Origin: Candidatus Heimdallarchaeota archaeon
GTDB taxonomy: Archaea > Asgardarchaeota > Heimdallarchaeia > Heimdallarchaeales > Heimdallarchaeaceae
Direction: 5' to 3'
Assembly: GCA_023705985.1 (NCBI GenBank)
Contig: BPTO01000009.1
Coordinates: 1-38,551, forward strand
DNA length: 38,551 nucleotides
The translations under genes were made by a program, and so were the position numbers. The notes beneath the pieces were generated by a model that saw only the letters and a program-made list of their open reading frames with translations, did no database searches and was not told where the DNA came from. Shown here piece after piece: positions 34,640 to 38,551 of the stretch (its first letter is position 1; the number at the start of each line of letters is the position of its first letter).

Positions 34640-34936
34640 ATGACTAAGAAAAGATCAAAATTTGATAAAATTACTTGGATAATAACAGAACTAGTACTTG
34701 GTTTGGTTGCTTTAGTTTATGGTCTTTATGGAGTGATAGGTGCTCATGATCCACAAGTGTTGTACATTATTCTAGCATCAGTAGGTTGTGTGCTTACTCT
34801 ATTTGCAGTAGTACAGATAGTGATAACGCGAAGACGTAAAAAACAAGATAAGATTATTCATCACTGTCCAAAATGCGGGAAGAAAGTTGAAAAAGCAGAC
34901 GAATTTTGCCGTAAATGTGGCGAAAAAGTAGAATAA
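34640..34936 (+). CDS. Small two-helix membrane protein with C-terminal zinc ribbon
   Basis: 98 residues. Hydrophobic helices at about residues 11-32 (WIITELVLGLVALVYGLYGV) and 40-61 (VLYIILASVGCVLTLFAVVQIVI) are followed by a basic stop-transfer stretch RRRKKQDK and a C-terminal zinc ribbon, CPKCGKKVEKADEFCRKCG. The ribbon would face the cytosol. The architecture matches the 146-residue protein on the other side of the thermosome gene. The gene is divergent from the thermosome and shares the 192-nt gap with it. Function is unknown. Confidence 0.75.
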   Translation: MTKKRSKFDKITWIITELVLGLVALVYGLYGVIGAHDPQVLYIILASVGCVLTLFAVVQIVITRRRKKQDKIIHHCPKCGKKVEKADEFCRKCGEKVE

Positions 34937-35069
34937 GAGAAAAAGGAGTATTTCTCAATTCAATAATTATTTACTTCACTTAATTTCAATTAAGAAAATA
35001 CATTTCAAATCAAGTTATGAAAAGGTTTTTAGGAAGAATATGAATCGTTAAATCATTGTAGGGATAGAA

Positions 35070-36641
35070 ATGGATTCATTTGATGAACCAACACAAGACA
35101 TAACAGAGAAAATACGTTTGCTATTCTTCACTTCTCATTCTTGTACTTGGTGTCCAGAGGTTGAGCGTGTTATTGAGCAAGTTGCAGGAACATCAATGCA
35201 AGATATGCTTCATGTAAGTAAAATTTATGTTGACGAAGATCTTGAAATAGCCAATAAGTACAATATTTTGTCTGTTCCTGTTGTAATGATGAATGAGGAA
35301 ATAATAGCCCAAGGTATGATAACAGAAGATGTAATTCGTGAAAAGCTTTGGTCGCAAATATTGCCGAACATTATTAATCGAGAGCGTGATACATTACGTA
35401 AAGAAAGCATGGTAATCCTTACTACGAACACAATTAGCAGTATAATTTCTCAGGAATTAGTACGTAAAAATATTGGGGATTATACTCACATTAGTGTTTA
35501 TCAGCAAGTGATGATGTCCTTATTGGCTCTAGACCCACTGATACCCCAACTTCTTTATCAGAGCGGTCGAGAGTTAGGAATTTATGGAGCTTCACCCTAT
35601 TATCTCACAGTTTTAAATCCCAAAGTTGGTGCTGTTACTCCTGAGGAACGCTTTCAAGAAGCACTAGTTGCTTTAGCTAAACTGTATACTGATAACGATA
35701 TTGTTCCTCTTTACCAAGCAACTCATTGTGATATTGCAAACATTGATGGATATAATGCCACTCTACGTATCATAGATTTAGTTAATAGTGCAGGTGCTAT
35801 TGATATTGGAGAAACTTTATGTCATTTTACAGCTGGTGAAATTGCTGGAACTATTGAAGCAATGATAGGTTCAGCAGCTACTGTTGTTGAAACAAAATGT
35901 AAAGGACTAGGTGATACATACTGTGAATTTGATATTGAAGTGTTTCCAGGAAAAGAGCCTGGTAAGGCACCATATAAAATACATGAGTTGAAAGAAGACG
36001 AGAAGAAGATAAAATTTCTAGGAGATCTTACAAAAGAAGAAGCTCGGAGGCAATTATTCTATGAGTTTATACATGAAACTACTCAACATGGTTACAATTC
36101 TCTACTAATGAAAAATGTTTTGCGACCTAGTGGGAAAGAATTCGTGCATATTAGTTTACTTCAACAGCAAATAATGAGTCTGAAATTTAGAGATAAATTC
36201 TGTGGTGCTTTATTGTATTCTGCTGGTAGAGAACTGGGTGTCATTGGTCCAGCCAAGAATATCATCTATGATTTGGTTGTAAATGAAAATTTGCCTGTTG
36301 CTTCATTGAAAAAAGCTACTGAAATTCTTTACAAATATCTTACTCATCCTACTAATTATTTAACGAGAGGGTACTCATTTGTGGAAATAGTAGATGGTGA
36401 AGATGAGGACGAGATGTTTATAAGAATTCACGAATGCGCTTATGCGTCTGGTGCCAATCTCACAGAAACAAATCTAAATGAAACACTATGTGATTTTCAA
36501 GCTGGTTACATTGCAGGGCGATTGGCATTAATATTAAAAGATCCTCCAATTGTAACAGAAACAAAATGTCATGGAACTGGGCACAATTTCTGTGAATTTA
36601 AAATTGAAAAAGGCTATTCTTTTGATGAAAATGATGAATAA
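35070..36641 (+). CDS. Thioredoxin-like domain fused to two tandem V4R domains
   Basis: 523 residues. Residues 10-100 are a thioredoxin/glutaredoxin fold with the CxxC motif HSCTWCPE and the cis-Pro loop LSVPVVMM. Two homologous ~180-residue halves follow, each with an LY-x2-GRELG motif (LLYQSGRELGIYG and LLYSAGRELGVIG) and the V4R signature (ETLCHFTAGEIAGTI ... ETKCKGLGDTYCEFDI; ETLCDFQAGYIAGRL ... ETKCHGTGHNFCEFKI). V4R domains are small-molecule or metal sensors, structurally related to the Bet3 fold of the TRAPP complex. The fusion with thioredoxin suggests redox sensing. It has its own ATG and upstream promoter; no partner is visible. Confidence 0.85.
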   Translation: MDSFDEPTQDITEKIRLLFFTSHSCTWCPEVERVIEQVAGTSMQDMLHVSKIYVDEDLEIANKYNILSVPVVMMNEEIIAQGMITEDVIREKLWSQILPNIINRERDTLRKESMVILTTNTISSIISQELVRKNIGDYTHISVYQQVMMSLLALDPLIPQLLYQSGRELGIYGASPYYLTVLNPKVGAVTPEERFQEALVALAKLYTDNDIVPLYQATHCDIANIDGYNATLRIIDLVNSAGAIDIGETLCHFTAGEIAGTIEAMIGSAATVVETKCKGLGDTYCEFDIEVFPGKEPGKAPYKIHELKEDEKKIKFLGDLTKEEARRQLFYEFIHETTQHGYNSLLMKNVLRPSGKEFVHISLLQQQIMSLKFRDKFCGALLYSAGRELGVIGPAKNIIYDLVVNENLPVASLKKATEILYKYLTHPTNYLTRGYSFVEIVDGEDEDEMFIRIHECAYASGANLTETNLNETLCDFQAGYIAGRLALILKDPPIVTETKCHGTGHNFCEFKIEKGYSFDENDE

Positions 36642-36802
36642 GAAGTAATAGGCTTTATTTGGTTACTTTTCATTATTTTTTATCCATTCTTATGCAAAAA
36701 TTGTAATAGTTTATGTTAAAAGAAAAACACATCATCAAAAAAGTTATAAAAAAACGTTTTTGTATGTTCCAAGAAGTGAGTTAACACCATAGGCTGATAA
36801 GT

Positions 36803-37282
36803 ATGAGTACAAGAATAAGAATATGGAGTAAAGAAGCAGCAGTACCTAGCGTTATTGCACTTTTTTCGATTTCAATTTTCGCTCAAATACCACATATATA
36901 CTTCTTAAGTGAGGTTGTAGAATTAAATAAAGAAGGTTTTTTACCACTATTAATCGCTTTTCCGATATTTGCTGCTTTAGTTCTTAGTGCAGTAGCTTTG
37001 CTTATTTCAGAACATCTTCTGGGTAAAGTTCGTAGTGAAAAAGATAGAAAAGTTTTTCGTTACCTATTAAGAGGGGCTTTAATTAGTATTGCCCTCTATT
37101 ATGTGATTCAATTCTTTATTGTGTTCTTTCTCTTTCAAGTTATAGAACCGATACGCGACGCTATGCCTAATCTAGTTGTCGATGCTGTTACATTAAAAGA
37201 AATAGTTGGGATGGTACTCCTTTTGATAGCTGCATTCTTCATTAATCCACCTGTTGATTTTCAAAAAGGCAAGAAGAAGTAA
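36803..37282 (+). CDS. Four-helix membrane protein, function unknown
   Basis: 159 residues with four predicted membrane helices (ALFSISIFAQIPHIYFL; LLIAFPIFAALVLSAVALLIS; LISIALYYVIQFFIVFFLFQV; IVGMVLLLIAAFFINPPVD) and a basic tail. No catalytic motif or known family is seen. Upstream, TTATAAAAAAAC near 36745 is a possible TATA box. It lies about 160 nt after the V4R gene with its own promoter, so no operon is implied. Confidence 0.65.
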   Translation: MSTRIRIWSKEAAVPSVIALFSISIFAQIPHIYFLSEVVELNKEGFLPLLIAFPIFAALVLSAVALLISEHLLGKVRSEKDRKVFRYLLRGALISIALYYVIQFFIVFFLFQVIEPIRDAMPNLVVDAVTLKEIVGMVLLLIAAFFINPPVDFQKGKKK

Positions 37283-37364
37283 GTAATAGAACTTGTAGCA
37301 TATACAATATCCCCTCTTTTTATCGAAAAAACTAATAAAAAATAAAAGAAAAGAAAAAAAGAGT

Positions 37365-38551
37365 TTAGTGATGGTCTTCTGGCCATTTTGGTGGCCATTC
37401 TCCTTTAGTTTTAAGATTTTTAATCATCTTGTAACTTAGGATTAAATTCTTGACAGCCCAAGAATCGTCTAATCTACCAACAGATGTCCAGTAAGGAGCA
37501 TCATGTGCATAGTCAGGGTTGTCTCGTGCTTTATCGATTTCTTCTTTGAGGACTTGAACAAAATCATCGATACTTTCTTTATTTTCATTTTCAGTAGGTT
37601 CGATCATTAAAGCCTCATGTACAATAAGTGGAAATAGCACGGTTGGAGCATGTTTTCCTCTGCTGATCAACATTTTAGCTATATCCATAGCCCCAACACC
37701 AATTTGGTGTTTTAGTGGTGATGCGTCAATAACACATTCGTGTTTTCTTGGAAGATCTCTGTTGAATCTAAGTCTTAAACCATCAATAGCTTCAACTTTT
37801 CTCATAACATAATTAGCAACCAAAACTGCTTGTTCAGAAGTATGGATTAGACCTTTAGCACCAAGAGCACAAATATATGCATAACCTCGAAGAGCGATAC
37901 CAATATTGCCATAGTAACCATGAACTTTGCCAATAGTTTTTGGTAAATCGTAGTTTAAACAATAAACATCCTTTTCTTCATCATACTCAACTGTTGGTAC
38001 AGGTAAGAAATCCTTTAACCTCTCAGAACAACAAACTGGACCAGATCCTGGACCACCACCACCATGTGGGGTTGCAAATGTTTTATGTAAGTTATAATGC
38101 AAAACATCAAATCCCATTTCACCAGGTTTAATTTTTCCAACAATTGCGTTGAAATTAGCACCGTCATAGTAGAGTAAACCACCAGCTTCGTGAACTATTT
38201 CAGCAATATCACAAATTTCAGATTCAAAAATTCCAAGCGTATTTGGATTTGTAATCATAAACCCTGCTGTCTTTTCTGAAACTGCTGCACGAAGAGCATC
38301 AAGATCGACTTGACCATTTTCATTTGATTTAATCTCAATAATCTTGTAGCCGTTCATCACAGTACTTGCTGGATTCGTTCCGTGACTTGAATCTGGTGTT
38401 ACAATTTCGTCTCTGTCAAGATCTCCTCGGTCTTCGTGATAAGCTCTAATCAAGAATAATCCTGTGTACTCACCAGCTGCTCCTGCTGGAGGTTGAAGAG
38501 AACAATAAGGTAATCCTGCTAAATCAGTAAGGGATTGTTGTAACTTATACA
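37365..38551 (-). CDS. gcvPB: Glycine dehydrogenase (decarboxylating) subunit 2, partial (runs off the window)
   Basis: The C-terminal ~395 residues of the P-protein beta subunit of the glycine cleavage system, which decarboxylates glycine with PLP and passes aminomethyl to the H-protein lipoyl arm. The track starts at 38453 (TTG), but the frame stays open to the window edge and encodes the family motif SLQPPAGAAGEYTGLFLIRA, so the real start is outside. Also visible are RAYHEDRGDLDRDEIVTP, the PLP-lysine motif NLHKTFATPHGGGGPG, 'GYYGNIGIALRGYAYI' and 'RKHECVIDASPLKHQIG'. This is the split two-subunit form typical of archaea; subunit 1 would be expected upstream, beyond the edge. Confidence 0.95.
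   Translation of the reverse strand, partial: YKLQQSLTDLAGLPYCSLQPPAGAAGEYTGLFLIRAYHEDRGDLDRDEIVTPDSSHGTNPASTVMNGYKIIEIKSNENGQVDLDALRAAVSEKTAGFMITNPNTLGIFESEICDIAEIVHEAGGLLYYDGANFNAIVGKIKPGEMGFDVLHYNLHKTFATPHGGGGPGSGPVCCSERLKDFLPVPTVEYDEEKDVYCLNYDLPKTIGKVHGYYGNIGIALRGYAYICALGAKGLIHTSEQAVLVANYVMRKVEAIDGLRLRFNRDLPRKHECVIDASPLKHQIGVGAMDIAKMLISRGKHAPTVLFPLIVHEALMIEPTENENKESIDDFVQVLKEEIDKARDNPDYAHDAPYWTSVGRLDDSWAVKNLILSYKMIKNLKTKGEWPPKWPEDHH

Overview
The window is AT-rich archaeal chromosomal DNA, most likely from an Asgard archaeon (Heimdallarchaeia-like is my best guess, made without phylogeny). It carries a complete-looking ubiquitin/ESCRT gene cluster, roadblock and Rab-like GTPase genes, an archaeal prolyl-tRNA synthetase, a thermosome and an archaeal-type rotary ATPase. 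Many starts are preceded by a GGTGA Shine-Dalgarno motif, and some genes appear to start with TTG or GTG. I see no tRNA, rRNA, CRISPR array or mobile element. The first 46 bases are Illumina adapter, not genome, so the left edge is an assembly end. The right edge cuts through a glycine dehydrogenase gene.

Layout. 47-1595: the 3' end of rotary ATPase subunit I, then subunit C. 1659-9755: housekeeping and metabolic genes (roadblock protein, ProRS, archaeal phosphoglycerate mutase, DMT transporter, aminotransferase), a striking B-box-like zinc finger/PH-like/coiled-coil protein, a small unknown, and the detached ATPase K subunit. 9989-17489: the ESCRT-ubiquitin cluster, built as two converging arms. 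The plus arm encodes Vps2/24-type ESCRT-III, Snf7/Vps20-type ESCRT-III, Vps4 and Vps25. The minus arm encodes ubiquitin, E1, a single-chain Vps23-Vps28 fusion (ESCRT-I), a small helical protein and Vps22. 17584-23956: PDCD5-like protein, LmbE/PIG-L deacetylase, a Rab-like GTPase translationally coupled to a small helical protein, a winged-helix regulator, a COG3199-type NAD kinase-like protein and several unknowns. 24044-30816: DegT aminotransferase, metallophosphoesterase and a histidine degradation locus (two divergent HutH paralogues and HutI). 30847-37282: a UbiA/MenA-like prenyltransferase with an extra N-terminal domain, the thermosome gene flanked by two small zinc-ribbon membrane proteins, a thioredoxin-V4R-V4R protein and a membrane protein. 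37365-38551: GcvPB, partial.

How the genes fit together. Ubiquitin is made as a precursor ending GG-Tyr and would be activated by the E1, which has a ubiquitin-fold domain for E2 binding. The only E2-fold protein here is inactive (Ser replaces Cys) and forms the UEV head of the Vps23-Vps28 fusion, so it would read ubiquitin rather than transfer it. ESCRT-II (Vps22, Vps25) would link it to the two ESCRT-III filament proteins. Both of those end in MIM1-like tails suited to the N-terminal MIT domain of Vps4. A catalytic E2, an E3, a JAMM protease and an obvious Vps36 are not in the window. The B-box/PH-like protein is the most interesting uncharacterised candidate partner.
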